The notes under the pieces: generated by a model
What the model was told of the DNA's origin: nothing
Seen by the model: only the letters and a program-made list of their open reading frames with translations
Databases searched by the model: none
Position numbers and translations under genes: made by a program
Shown here: piece after piece, positions 1-7,663 of the stretch
How positions within the stretch are numbered: position 1 is the first letter of the stretch
Layout: each line of letters starts with the position of its first letter
DNA from: Oscillibacter sp.
GTDB lineage: Bacteria > Bacillota > Clostridia > Oscillospirales > Oscillospiraceae
Reading direction: 5' to 3'
DNA length: 32,085 nucleotides
Assembly (NCBI GenBank): GCA_014799925.1
Contig: JAAVHC010000080.1
Span: forward strand, 1-32,085

Positions 1-95
1 AGCGAGGGCAGGGAACGCAGGGCAAGGCGGAGGACACAGACGGGCTGACGCCCGTCAAGGACGACAACGCGGCCATGCGTTTTCTGGACCGCTGA
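1..95 (+). CDS. 3' end of an unidentified gene
   Basis: A reading frame is open from the window edge (first full codon at position 3) and ends at TGA 93-95, giving about 30 C-terminal residues that end in AAMRFLDR. They are charged and glycine-rich, with no recognisable motif. The next gene on the same strand starts 80 bp downstream behind its own ribosome binding site, so the two could share a transcript. No terminator hairpin is obvious between them. The frame is supported only by being open and ending just before the next gene's leader. Confidence 0.45.
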   Translation, partial: RGQGTQGKAEDTDGLTPVKDDNAAMRFLDR

Positions 96-175
96 ACTTT
101 TCTCAGTATTTTTGGGTGCCGCTCTAGTCCCCGGCAGGGCCGGAAAACAACAGACAGCAAAAGGAGACCAAAACC

Positions 176-1579
176 ATGAAAATCATTCAGATTTCCGATG
201 TCACCCTCCGCAAGGCGGACGCCGCCTCCCTCAGCTTCAAGGAGCGGGTGGAGATTGCCCGGACCCTGGACCGGCTGGGGGTGGATGAGATCGAGCTGCC
301 CGCCCTCCGGGACGGCAAAGCGGACGTGCTCAGCAACAAGACCATCGCCTCCGTGGCGTCCTCCGCCCGGCTGTCCGCCGCCGTGGGGCTGACGGAGGAG
401 AGCGTGGAGCGGACCTGGGAGAGCGTGAAGGACGCCCGCGGCCCGATGCTGCATATCATGCTTCCCGCTTCCTCCGTGCAGATGGAGTACCTGTGCCACA
501 AGAAGGCTCCCGCCATCCTTGAGCTGGCCCGGACCCTGACTGCCAGAGCCCGGTACTACACCGAGCATGTGGCCTTCTCCGCCCTGGACGCAACCCGTGC
601 CGAGGAGGACTTCCTCTGTCAGCTCGCCGCCGCCGTGCTGGAGGCCGGCGCGGAATCGGTGACCCTGTGCGACACCGCCGGCATCATGACCCCTGACGAG
701 TGCGCCGCGTTTGTCAGGGACATCCGGAAGAAGGTCCCCGCCCTGGAGAAGGCCCGGCTGGGCGTGGAGCTCCACGACGGGCTGAAGATGGCCGCCGCCT
801 GCGCCGCCGCCGCCATCGACGCGGGAGCGGAGGTTGTCAAAGCGTCCATCACGCCGCTGGACGTGCCCTCCATCCCGGACCTGTCCGCCTATCTGTCCGC
901 CAGAGGAGAGGAGAAGGGCCTGCGGTGGAATCTGCGGACCACGGAACTGTCCCGCGCGGCGGGGCAGCTGCAATGGCTGATGCAGACCCAGCGCAGCGGC
1001 GGCTCCCCCTTCGACAGCGGCGTGGACGACGGCGGGACGAACATCTGCCTCACCGCCGGGGACAGCATCGAGGAGATGGTGAAGGTGGTGCTGCACCTGG
1101 GCTATGACCTGGGCGAGGAGGACAACGCCAGGGTCTATGAGTCCTTCCAGCGCATCGCGGCGAAGAAGCACTTCGTCAGCGCCCGCGAGCTGGACGCCAT
1201 TGTGGCCAGCTCCGCCATGCAGGTGCCCTCCACCTACCGGATTATCAACTATGTCATCACCTGCGGCAACATGACCTCGGCCATGGCGAACCTGACCCTG
1301 GAGAAGGACGGGGAGAAGCGGCAGGGCGTGTGCGCCGGGGACGGCCCGGTGGACGCGGCTTTCCTGGCCATCGAGCAGATCATCGGACACCACTATGAGC
1401 TGGCGGACTATCAGATCCAGACGGTGACGGAGGGCCGGGAGGCCATGGGCTCCGCCCTGGTAAAGCTGCGGTCCAACGGGAAGCTGTACTCCGGGAACGG
1501 CCTCTCCACCGACGTCATCGGGGCCAGCATCCGGGCGTATATCAGCGCGCTGAATAAGATTATTTACGAGGGGAATTGA
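176..1579 (+). CDS. LeuA/homocitrate-synthase-like protein with divergent active site
   Basis: This 467-aa protein has the two-part layout of alpha-isopropylmalate synthases: an HMGL-like TIM barrel (about residues 1-270), a linker, and a C-terminal LeuA regulatory/dimer domain (about 345-467, with GDGPVDAAF, an EAMG stretch and STDVIGAS). The family converts a 2-oxo acid plus acetyl-CoA into a 2-alkylmalate. The barrel is divergent. The usual TLRDGEQ stretch reads TLRKADAAS, keeping Asp8 and Arg12. The metal-binding HxH motif reads E198-L-H200. The GERAGN motif is not visible. A changed substrate or loss of condensing activity is therefore possible, and I would not call it leuA. The ATG follows an AAGGAGA ribosome binding site. 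The only downstream same-strand neighbour is an acyl-CoA synthetase fusion beyond a 0.6-kb repeat. Confidence 0.8.
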   Translation: MKIIQISDVTLRKADAASLSFKERVEIARTLDRLGVDEIELPALRDGKADVLSNKTIASVASSARLSAAVGLTEESVERTWESVKDARGPMLHIMLPASSVQMEYLCHKKAPAILELARTLTARARYYTEHVAFSALDATRAEEDFLCQLAAAVLEAGAESVTLCDTAGIMTPDECAAFVRDIRKKVPALEKARLGVELHDGLKMAAACAAAAIDAGAEVVKASITPLDVPSIPDLSAYLSARGEEKGLRWNLRTTELSRAAGQLQWLMQTQRSGGSPFDSGVDDGGTNICLTAGDSIEEMVKVVLHLGYDLGEEDNARVYESFQRIAAKKHFVSARELDAIVASSAMQVPSTYRIINYVITCGNMTSAMANLTLEKDGEKRQGVCAGDGPVDAAFLAIEQIIGHHYELADYQIQTVTEGREAMGSALVKLRSNGKLYSGNGLSTDVIGASIRAYISALNKIIYEGN

Positions 1580-1620
1580 GCGATGCCGCCCCTGAGGGAG
1601 GTGTCTCTCTGCTGAAACCA

Positions 1621-2220
1621 GTTTTGCGGCTGCCGCCGCAGGGCGTTGCTTTTCCCTCGTGGGAAAAGTAACCAACGATTTTGCAACGGCCACATCGAGT
1701 GGCCGTGCAAAATTTAATTATTCATGACCACTCGATGTGGTCATGAATAATCGTAGCACGCTCAAGGGGCCATTGCCCCTTGAGAATCCCCAAATGTTTT
1801 GTTTTTTGCGCTACGACCGGGCTGGTCTAATTCTACCGACAGCACCGATCAGAACGCGCCGGATTGTTCGTCTACCCACTTGTTCTAACGAAAACCAGAG
1901 GGAGCTAAGCCGCTTCTGCAATCGGCTTCCAACCATCGCCATAAGACGCAGAGTTGACGAAAAAAACGGCAGACGCAGAGGCTTCCGCGAGAGTTGCTCA
2001 ACGACAAACCGTAGTGCGCATCCGCAGAAGCAAGCACCCCTGACGGCCCACGGCATCCCGCGGAACAGGCAGGCTGCCAGGTCGCAGCGTAAACAAATCA
2101 AAACATGAAGCGTCGCCTCCGGCGACGCCCAAGGGATTCTTAAACCGTAGGTTTAAGCGCGTTTTTGCCTACTTTTGCCGCGCGGCAAAAGTAGGCCGCC
2201 GTCCGGGCGCGGGAGCCCGG
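1621..2220 (+). repeat. Large hairpin-bounded intergenic repeat, copy 1 (about 600 bp)
   Basis: This fills most of the 702-bp gap between the LeuA-like gene and the TIM-barrel/ligase fusion. Landmarks in order: GCGGC hairpin (1626-1639), TTTTCC/GGAAAA hairpin (1650-1667), an inserted 76-bp palindrome pair (1677-1752), a CTCAAGGGG/CCCCTTGAG hairpin, the block GTTCTAACG (1882-1890) followed by AGCTAAGCCGCTTCT, a GGCGTCGCC/GGCGACGCC hairpin, a 13-bp stem GCCTACTTTTGCC/GGCAAAAGTAGGC (2167-2196) and CCGGGC/GCCCGG (2203-2220). The same order occurs at 14486-14941 and 24249-24764. Without the inserted pair this copy is about 524 bp, close to the 516 bp of copy 3. Open frames in it are poor and I see no gene. 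It could be a structured RNA or a non-autonomous mobile element. Confidence 0.8.
1677..1752. repeat. REPIN-like palindrome doublet inserted in the large repeat
   Basis: Two hairpins stand in inverted order, bounded by GATT and AATC. The first (1679-1712) pairs TTTTGCA and CGGCCAC with GTGGCCG and TGCAAAA, with a bulged A at 1686 and loop ATCGA. The second (1717-1751) is a perfect 15-bp stem with loop TCGAT, the reverse complement of the first loop. The other two large repeats lack this block at the matching point, so it looks like an insertion. A 77-bp relative lies at 29171-29247 and a single hairpin of the kind at 17110-17145. Confidence 0.8.
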
Positions 2221-2281
2221 GCTATCGAACAGAACTTACTTCCCCTTGTGCCGGAACGGCGCAAAGAAAGAGGTATCAACA

Positions 2282-4747
2282 ATGAAGCTTTCCTTTTCTA
2301 TAAAATACTGGAACAAACTGGACTGGTCCCAAGCCTGCCAGGCCGCGTCCGACGCGGGGCTCCACGGTCTGGAGATCGACAGTGTGAAAAACCCCGTCCT
2401 GACCACGCGGAACAGTCCGGTCAACCCGGAGCTGGCCGCGGCGGCCCGACGCCGGCTGGCGGCGAAGGACCTGACCGTCCCCTGCGTCGGCGTGGCGGCC
2501 AACCTGCTGGACGAGGCGGCGGACGACGAGATCCCCGCCGCCGTTGAGACGGCGGCCAACCTCCTGGTGCCCTATGTGGTCCTGCATACCGTCTGCGACG
2601 ACCGGCGGGCGGTGATCGACCGTCTGGCGCACTTCGTCGCGCTGGCGGAAAAGGCCGGCGTCACCCTCCTGTTGGAGAGCGTCGGCTCCATGGCCGACAC
2701 CAGAAAACTGGTGGAGGTGCTGGACTACTTCGCCTGCGACCACCTGGCCGCCTGCTGGAATGCACACAGTACCTGCCTGATGCAGAACGAGACCCCTGAG
2801 CAGACCATCACCAACCTGGGCGCCTATGTCCGCCACGTGCGCCTCACCGACGGCGCGGCCATGGGCTCCCCGGAGCTGGTGGGCGAGGGAGAGATGCCCA
2901 TGCGGGACCTGATGAACGCCCTGCGCAGCGTCAACTATGACGGCTTCGTCTCCCTGCTGTGGGACCCCGCCTGGTCGGCGGGGCTGGACGACGCGGACAT
3001 GATCCTCACCCACTACGCCGTCTATATGTCCCGCTTCGCGCGGGAGGGCAACAAGAGCCATCTTTACTACAACACCGCCGGGACCGGACAGTACGTCTGG
3101 AAGAAGGACATCGTCATCGACTGTACCTTCCCCCAGGTGCTGGACAGGATGGTGGAGGAGTTCCCCGACCAGTACGCTTTCAAATACACCACCCTGGACT
3201 ACACCCGCACCTATTCTCAGTTCCGGGACGACGTGGATCAGTTTGCCCGCTCCCTGATCGCCATGGGCGTGAAGAGCGGCGACAAGGTGGCCATCTGGGC
3301 CACCAACGTGCCCGCCTGGTTCATCACCTTCTGGGCTACAACGAAAATCGGCGCGGTGCTGGTGACGGTGAATACCGCCTATAAGATCCATGAGGCGGAG
3401 TACCTCCTGCGCCAGTCCGACACCCATACTCTGGTGATGATCGACGGCTACCGGGACAGCAACTATGCCGGGATCATTGCCGAGCTCTGCCCGGAGCTTC
3501 AGACCGCCCAGCCGGGCAGACCCCTCCACTGCAAGCGCCTGCCCTTCCTGCGCAATGTCGTCACCGTGGGCTACCGGCAGCCGGGATGCCTCACATGGGA
3601 GGACGCTCTGGCCCTGGCAGGGAAGACATCGCCCCAGGAGGTCCGCCGCCGCGCCGCCGCCGTGCGGCCCCATGACGTGGCCAACATGCAGTATACCTCC
3701 GGCACCACCGGCTTCCCCAAAGGGGTCATGCTGACCCACTACAACGTGGTGAACAACGGGAAATATATCGGCGACCACATGGACCTCTCCACCGCTGACC
3801 GGATGATGATCCAGGTGCCCATGTTCCACTGCTTCGGAATGGTGCTGTCCATGACGGCCTCCATGACCCACGGCGCCACCATGTGCCCCCTGCCCTACTT
3901 CTCTCCCAAGCCCGCCCTGGCCTGCATCAACCAGGAGCGGATCACCACCTTTAACGGCGTGCCCACCATGTTCATCGCCATGATGAACCACCCGGATTTC
4001 GCCGCCACCGATTTCTCCTGTATCCGCACCGGCATCATGGCCGGGGCCAACTGTCCGCCGGATCTGATGCGGAAGGCGGCGGACGTCATGAACATGAAGC
4101 AGATCATCTCCGTTTTCGGCCAGACGGAGTCCTCCCCCGGCTGCACCATGAGCAGCTTCGACGATCCCCTGGACGTGCGCACGGAGACCGTGGGCAGCCG
4201 CTTCGCCAATGTGGAGTGTAAGATCGTGGACCCCAGCACCGGGGAGGAGTGCCCCATCGGGGTCAGCGGTGAGTTTGTGGCCAGGGGCTACAACATCATG
4301 AAGGGCTATTACAAGATGCCCAGGGCTACCGCCGAGGCCATCGACGCGGACGGCTGGCTCCATTTTGGGGACCTGTGCTGCGAGGACGAGAACGGCAACT
4401 TTAAGGTCACCGGGCGGCTGAAGGATATGATCATCCGGGGCGGCGAGAACATCTACCCCCGTGAGATTGAGGAGTTTCTGTATACCCACCCCAAGGTGAA
4501 GGACGTCCAGGTCATCGGCGTGCCGGACGAGCAGTACGGCGAGGAGATCATGGCCTGCATCATCCTCAAGGAGGGGGAGACCTCCTCCGTGGAGGAGATC
4601 AAAGAATTCGTCCTGTCCCATATGGCCAAGCACAAGGTGCCCCGCTATATCGACTTTGTGGACGCCTTCCCCATGAACGCGGCAGGGAAGATCCTCAAGT
4701 ACAAGATGCGGGAGGAGGCCGCGGAGCGGCTGGGGCTGAAGAAATAA
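2282..4747 (+). CDS. Sugar-isomerase-like TIM barrel fused to acyl-CoA synthetase (AMP-binding)
   Basis: An 821-aa two-domain protein. Residues 1 to about 265 resemble the sugar phosphate isomerase/epimerase (AP endonuclease 2) barrel: LLLES with Glu132, CWNAH with N160/H162, and His185. The usual final ligand in the VSxEW motif appears to be Leu226. Residues about 285-821 are an adenylate-forming acyl-CoA ligase with P-loop YTSGTTGFPKG (471-481), FGQTESS, and the C-terminal GKILK lysine (Lys803). The ligase half has full family length and its motifs are intact, so it should form an acyl-adenylate and then an acyl-CoA; the substrate is unknown. I chose ATG 2282, which has an AAAGAAAGAGGT ribosome binding site; an in-frame TTG at 2246 would add 12 residues. 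No stop or frameshift separates the halves. I know of no characterised protein with this architecture. Confidence 0.88.
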   Translation: MKLSFSIKYWNKLDWSQACQAASDAGLHGLEIDSVKNPVLTTRNSPVNPELAAAARRRLAAKDLTVPCVGVAANLLDEAADDEIPAAVETAANLLVPYVVLHTVCDDRRAVIDRLAHFVALAEKAGVTLLLESVGSMADTRKLVEVLDYFACDHLAACWNAHSTCLMQNETPEQTITNLGAYVRHVRLTDGAAMGSPELVGEGEMPMRDLMNALRSVNYDGFVSLLWDPAWSAGLDDADMILTHYAVYMSRFAREGNKSHLYYNTAGTGQYVWKKDIVIDCTFPQVLDRMVEEFPDQYAFKYTTLDYTRTYSQFRDDVDQFARSLIAMGVKSGDKVAIWATNVPAWFITFWATTKIGAVLVTVNTAYKIHEAEYLLRQSDTHTLVMIDGYRDSNYAGIIAELCPELQTAQPGRPLHCKRLPFLRNVVTVGYRQPGCLTWEDALALAGKTSPQEVRRRAAAVRPHDVANMQYTSGTTGFPKGVMLTHYNVVNNGKYIGDHMDLSTADRMMIQVPMFHCFGMVLSMTASMTHGATMCPLPYFSPKPALACINQERITTFNGVPTMFIAMMNHPDFAATDFSCIRTGIMAGANCPPDLMRKAADVMNMKQIISVFGQTESSPGCTMSSFDDPLDVRTETVGSRFANVECKIVDPSTGEECPIGVSGEFVARGYNIMKGYYKMPRATAEAIDADGWLHFGDLCCEDENGNFKVTGRLKDMIIRGGENIYPREIEEFLYTHPKVKDVQVIGVPDEQYGEEIMACIILKEGETSSVEEIKEFVLSHMAKHKVPRYIDFVDAFPMNAAGKILKYKMREEAAERLGLKK

Positions 4748-4767
4748 GCGCAATATGGTCAACGCAC

Positions 4768-4833
4768 TTGAAAAAGCGCAGCTTGCGCTTTTTCAATCGA
4801 CGGGCCAGAGGCCCGCCGGCGTGCTGCGCACGC
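4768..4833. repeat. Array of short triloop hairpins after the fusion gene
   Basis: The 299-bp gap 4748-5046 begins with three hairpins side by side: a 13-bp stem with loop GCT (4768-4796), GGGCC/GGCCC with loop AGA (4802-4814) and GCGTGC/GCACGC with loop TGC (4819-4833). GTCAAC/GTTGAC flanks the set. The first, with its run of T in the 3' arm, could act as a terminator. Further GC-rich inverted repeats (such as CTGCGGCGC/GCGCCGCAG and GCCGCC/GGCGGC) continue to about 4960. No gene is visible in the gap. Confidence 0.6.
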
Positions 4834-4988
4834 TGTTTGTTGACTATGAAGCCTTCAACCGATGCCGCTTATGCAGCATCCTGCGGCGCGTTGCGCCGCA
4901 GACTTGAAAAGAATCCTTTTCTTTCAGGAAAAGCCGCCGGAGGCGGCCCGCGGGTAACGATATCGCGCTTCTATTCGGGGAATAGTAT

Positions 4989-5032
4989 GAAGCATCCCCG
5001 CCCACCGTTTTCACGGTGGGCGGGGATGCTTC
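4989..5032 (-). terminator. Strong hairpin after the deacetylase lipoprotein gene
   Basis: A perfect 19-bp stem (4989-5007 with 5014-5032) and a 6-nt loop lie 15 bp beyond the stop codon of the minus-strand lipoprotein gene. No long T run follows on either strand, so its strength as an intrinsic terminator is uncertain. Position and perfection make transcript-end formation the likely role. Confidence 0.7.
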
Positions 5033-5046
5033 CTGCCCGGATTCCG

Positions 5047-6330
5047 TCAGTCCCAATCCACGCCATAGTCCGGCCGGACGGGGTCCATGATATCCTTCGC
5101 GTCATAGAACTGCAAATACCGCTTTCTGGATTTGCGCAGGGTGGTGCCATCGGGGTGAAGCCGGTCGCAGATCACGGCGCAAATATCCTTCTTGATGAAG
5201 CTGAAGCTCTCAATGCCCACGGAGCAGAAGACCCGGAAGCCCTGGCTCTGCAAATACTGGAAGATGGGTCCGGTCTGCTTCCAGTCGCCGCCGTCGGGCC
5301 GGGCGCCGTGGGGGTAGTAGAGGATGGGGGTTTCCCCCACCAGGCTCCCCACCTCGTCAAGCCATTTCACCGTGTCCTCTTTGATCACGTCCAGCGACTT
5401 TTTTGCAAGATTGACGTGACCCCATGTGTGACTGCCGAAGGTCCAGCCGGTGCGTTTGAGCTCGGCGATGATCGGCTTGACCGCCTCCCGCTCGGCCTGG
5501 CGGTTGGCCTCGTGTTCAGGGGACTGATCCTCCTTCTCCGTCTGGGTGCGATAGCCCAGGATGCCGCAGTATCCCGTCAGGCTCAGACTGGCCTTGGCCC
5601 CAAAGGGGGAAAAGTCCGGGTGCTCCTCCACGAACTTGTCCAGGGCGGGGATGGCGTCCAGATCCCTGCTGATTACCTCGTTCCCCTGGGGGTCCAGACC
5701 CCAGGAGGTGATCTTGCCGTCGTCGCCGATAATCAGCTTATAGGTGAAGCCGTTTTCCAGCATATAGGGATAGTAGTTGGTATCGTCGTAGGAGAAAATC
5801 ACCGGCTTTTTGCCCTCCGGCAGATAGAGTGTGTTGCGTACCATTTTGGGCTGGCCGTCGTCGCCGGTGATCTCGCTCCACACGTTGGTGATATCCACCA
5901 GGACATAGCCGTGATCGTAGACGCTCTGCAAAATCTTATTGAACTCGTCCACCGTCACCATATAGTCGTCCAGGCCCTTTTCCTGGGCGTCGCCGTCGAA
6001 AGCCAGCTCCGGATAGGCGATGATGGGGTGAAAGAACAGGTGCTCCACAATGCCGTCATAGGCCTCGTACTTCACGCCGTCCCGCTCTCCGCCCTCCGGC
6101 ATGACGGTGGGGTCATAAATGCTGTAGGCCTCCAGGACCACCGGCTCAGGCTCGGGTTCGGCTTCCGGTTCAGGCTCCGGTTCCGGCGGAGCGTCCTGAT
6201 CCACCGGGGACGCGTCCGGCTCCTGCCCGGCGGGCGGATCGGAGGGCGTCTGACCGCCCTGCGTGCCGCTGCCGCAGGCGGACGCGAACAGCAGCGTCAG
6301 CGCCAGCAGCAGCGCGATGATTTTCTTCAT
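5047..6330 (-). CDS. Lipoprotein polysaccharide deacetylase (NodB-like)
   Basis: A 427-aa exported protein. A basic N-terminus and hydrophobic stretch end at ASAC with Cys19, a slightly atypical lipobox, so it is probably lipid-anchored on the outer face of the membrane. A Pro/Glu-rich low-complexity linker (about 28-64) follows. NodB motifs are visible: FSYDD with D182/D183 (motif 1), SHTWGH with H301/H305 (metal ligands) and YYPHGARP (about 338-345). Such enzymes remove acetyl groups from peptidoglycan or other cell-surface polysaccharides. The middle is longer than in minimal NodB proteins, with about 115 residues between motifs 1 and 2. AGGAGGT precedes the ATG and a promoter lies at 6381-6408. 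It is probably monocistronic. The exact substrate cannot be told from sequence. Confidence 0.85.
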   Translation of the reverse strand: MKKIIALLLALTLLFASACGSGTQGGQTPSDPPAGQEPDASPVDQDAPPEPEPEPEAEPEPEPVVLEAYSIYDPTVMPEGGERDGVKYEAYDGIVEHLFFHPIIAYPELAFDGDAQEKGLDDYMVTVDEFNKILQSVYDHGYVLVDITNVWSEITGDDGQPKMVRNTLYLPEGKKPVIFSYDDTNYYPYMLENGFTYKLIIGDDGKITSWGLDPQGNEVISRDLDAIPALDKFVEEHPDFSPFGAKASLSLTGYCGILGYRTQTEKEDQSPEHEANRQAEREAVKPIIAELKRTGWTFGSHTWGHVNLAKKSLDVIKEDTVKWLDEVGSLVGETPILYYPHGARPDGGDWKQTGPIFQYLQSQGFRVFCSVGIESFSFIKKDICAVICDRLHPDGTTLRKSRKRYLQFYDAKDIMDPVRPDYGVDWD

Positions 6331-6380
6331 TGGTACATTACCTCCTGTAGGCGCTTTCGGCCTTCTTTGTCTGTTCCCTT

Positions 6381-6408
6381 AGTATACCACGGGATTTGCC
6401 GGAAACAA
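6381..6408 (-). promoter_or_regulatory. Sigma-A-type promoter for the deacetylase gene
   Basis: Read on the minus strand: TTGTTT (6403-6408), a 16-bp spacer and TATACT (6381-6386), with a TGG just before the -10 as in extended -10 promoters. The start codon is about 50 bp downstream. Confidence 0.55.
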
Positions 6409-6450
6409 GCCAATATTCTGTATCATTATGGAAACAAAAGGGTAACAGTC

Positions 6451-6717
6451 CTATGTATCCTTCACCGGGTCCAGGTAGTAGAAGCTGTTCATGGTTTCGA
6501 CCACAATCCGGCCGGTGGTTTTATCCTTTTTCCAGTCCTTCATCAGGCTGGTTTTGATGCAGCGTTTACTGGGCTCCCCACGCTTATCGTAGCGGCAGCG
6601 GAAGAGAACGCAGCCATCCTCCATTTTTGCGTCGCCAACGCAGCCCTGGTTGGCCAGATCCACGGGGTCGGTCTTTGCCACGCCCTCTTTATCTGTAATA
6701 CGAGTGATCTGATACAT
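6451..6717 (-). CDS. Small protein of unknown function (88 aa)
   Basis: The protein starts MYQITRITDKEG and ends FYYLDPVKDT. It is hydrophilic, has no signal peptide or membrane segment, and contains three Cys residues (CVGD, CVLFRC) plus several Lys/Arg. I do not recognise the family. The ATG at 6717 is chosen because AAGGAGG sits 8 nt upstream; a TTG 18 bp further up overlaps that site. The upstream tadA gene is separated by an imperfect hairpin (6760-6802), so this gene may have its own promoter. The very good ribosome binding site and clean frame support it being real. Confidence 0.7.
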   Translation of the reverse strand: MYQITRITDKEGVAKTDPVDLANQGCVGDAKMEDGCVLFRCRYDKRGEPSKRCIKTSLMKDWKKDKTTGRIVVETMNSFYYLDPVKDT

Positions 6718-6759
6718 AAAAGCGCCTCCTTGCAAGATTCTCTATTTTCACACAAGCCG

Positions 6760-6802
6760 AAGCGGCAGCGTGCTTCGCGCGTCAGCGGGGCACGCTGCGC
6801 TT
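6760..6802. terminator. Imperfect hairpin between tadA and the 88-aa gene
   Basis: AAGCG and CAGCGTGC (6760-6773) pair with GCACGCTG and CGCTT (6790-6802), with one bulged G. On the plus strand a T run overlaps the 3' arm; on the minus strand, the direction of tadA, no clear T tract follows. It may end or attenuate the tadA transcript. Confidence 0.45.
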
Positions 6803-6857
6803 TTTCAGCTTTGTTCGCTATATAGGGGATTATAAGCGTCCCCGACTGGTTTGTCAA

Positions 6858-7298
6858 TCACCGCAGCCCCTGAAAAAACGTACCCAGCGCCTCCCGGCAC
6901 TCCGCTTCCAGGATCCCTCCCACCAGAGCGGGCGTGTGGGGGAAGTCCTCCATAAAAAGGTTCAGCACCCCGCCGCAGGCCCCCATCGCGGCGTCCCGCG
7001 CCCCGAAATACACCCGGGGGATGCGAGCGTTCAGGATGGCTCCGGCGCACATGGGACAGGGCTCCAGGGTGACGTACAGGGCGCAGTTCTCCAGCCGCCA
7101 GGAGCCCAGAACCCGATTGGCCTGGGCGATGGCCTCGATTTCCGCGTGGGAGAGGGCGCTGCATTTCTCCTCCCGGCGGTTGCGGCCCCGGCCCACGATA
7201 TGTCCGTCATGAACAATGACGCAGCCCACGGGTACTTCGCCGGCGGCGGCGGCCTCCCGGGCCAGAAGAAGCGCCTGAAGCATATAAAACTCGTGCAT
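6858..7298 (-). CDS. tadA: tRNA-adenosine(34) deaminase
   Basis: This 146-aa zinc enzyme converts the wobble adenosine of tRNA-Arg(ACG) to inosine. The cytidine/deoxycytidylate deaminase signature is complete: HAE supplies the zinc His and catalytic Glu, and PCPMC supplies the two zinc Cys. PVGCVIV near the start and the ARIPRVYFGARD stretch are typical of TadA. The length is normal. AAGGAGG precedes the ATG. In Bacillus subtilis tadA is followed by dnaX-yaaK-recR-yaaL-bofA. Here yaaL-bofA lies just upstream in divergent orientation, and dnaX, yaaK and recR are absent from the window, which suggests a rearrangement of that cluster. Confidence 0.95.
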   Translation of the reverse strand: MHEFYMLQALLLAREAAAAGEVPVGCVIVHDGHIVGRGRNRREEKCSALSHAEIEAIAQANRVLGSWRLENCALYVTLEPCPMCAGAILNARIPRVYFGARDAAMGACGGVLNLFMEDFPHTPALVGGILEAECREALGTFFQGLR

Positions 7299-7393
7299 TT
7301 GGGCCTCCTTTCAAAAGAAACCGTCCTTCCGGTTTAAAAGCAGGAATATTTGACCAAACTGTTCATAGATTGGAAACCAAGGAGGGATCTTCC

Positions 7394-7663
7394 ATGAAAC
7401 GTATTTCTCCCATGCGAGGCCGGGGGACGGACGCGCCGGCCCTGTTGGAATTAAAGACAAGCCTGCAGCAGACGCAAAGCGCCCTGAGCCATGCCTACAC
7501 CGCCTTTGACTACGCCTGCGACCCGGAGCTGACGGAGGCCTGCATCTACGAGATTCAGTCCCTTCAGGCCAGAATGAACTACCTGGTCCGGCAGATCAAG
7601 GAGATGGAGCTGTGCGCGGCAACCGCCGCCGGCGTACCGGTGGGGAGGAGCAAATGGGTCTGA
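7394..7663 (+). CDS. yaaL: DUF2508 (YaaL-like) protein
   Basis: An 89-aa hydrophilic, probably alpha-helical protein. The length, the DELT/YEIQ-rich helical pattern with repeated Tyr/Phe-Asp, and above all the overlap with bofA downstream match the YaaL/DUF2508 family. Its molecular role is unknown to me. ATG 7394 is chosen because AAGGAGGGA lies 7 nt upstream; a TTG 24 bp earlier is less likely. The stop at 7661-7663 overlaps the bofA start by 10 nt, pointing to translational coupling. A divergent promoter region of 95 bp separates it from tadA, but I could not identify convincing hexamers. Confidence 0.75.
   Translation: MKRISPMRGRGTDAPALLELKTSLQQTQSALSHAYTAFDYACDPELTEACIYEIQSLQARMNYLVRQIKEMELCAATAAGVPVGRSKWV

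Noticed and set aside
1737-2108. 123-codon plus-strand frame inside large repeat copy 1
   Set aside because: It is not conserved as a frame in the other two copies and has no ribosome binding site; the region looks non-coding.
1621-2220. Large repeats as HEARO/OMEGA or group II intron elements
   Set aside because: No linked HNH, TnpB/IscB-like or reverse transcriptase gene is present and no intron domain V-like hairpin was recognised.
2276-4762. Long open frame (828 codons) on the minus strand opposite the TIM-barrel/ligase gene
   Set aside because: It is the antisense shadow of a GC-rich gene: low-complexity His/Gly/Asp-rich translation, no motif, and the opposite strand carries two clear domains.
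4768-6825. 685-codon plus-strand frame through the hairpin array and opposite the deacetylase
   Set aside because: It starts in a hairpin array and runs antisense to the lipoprotein gene; no ribosome binding site or domain.
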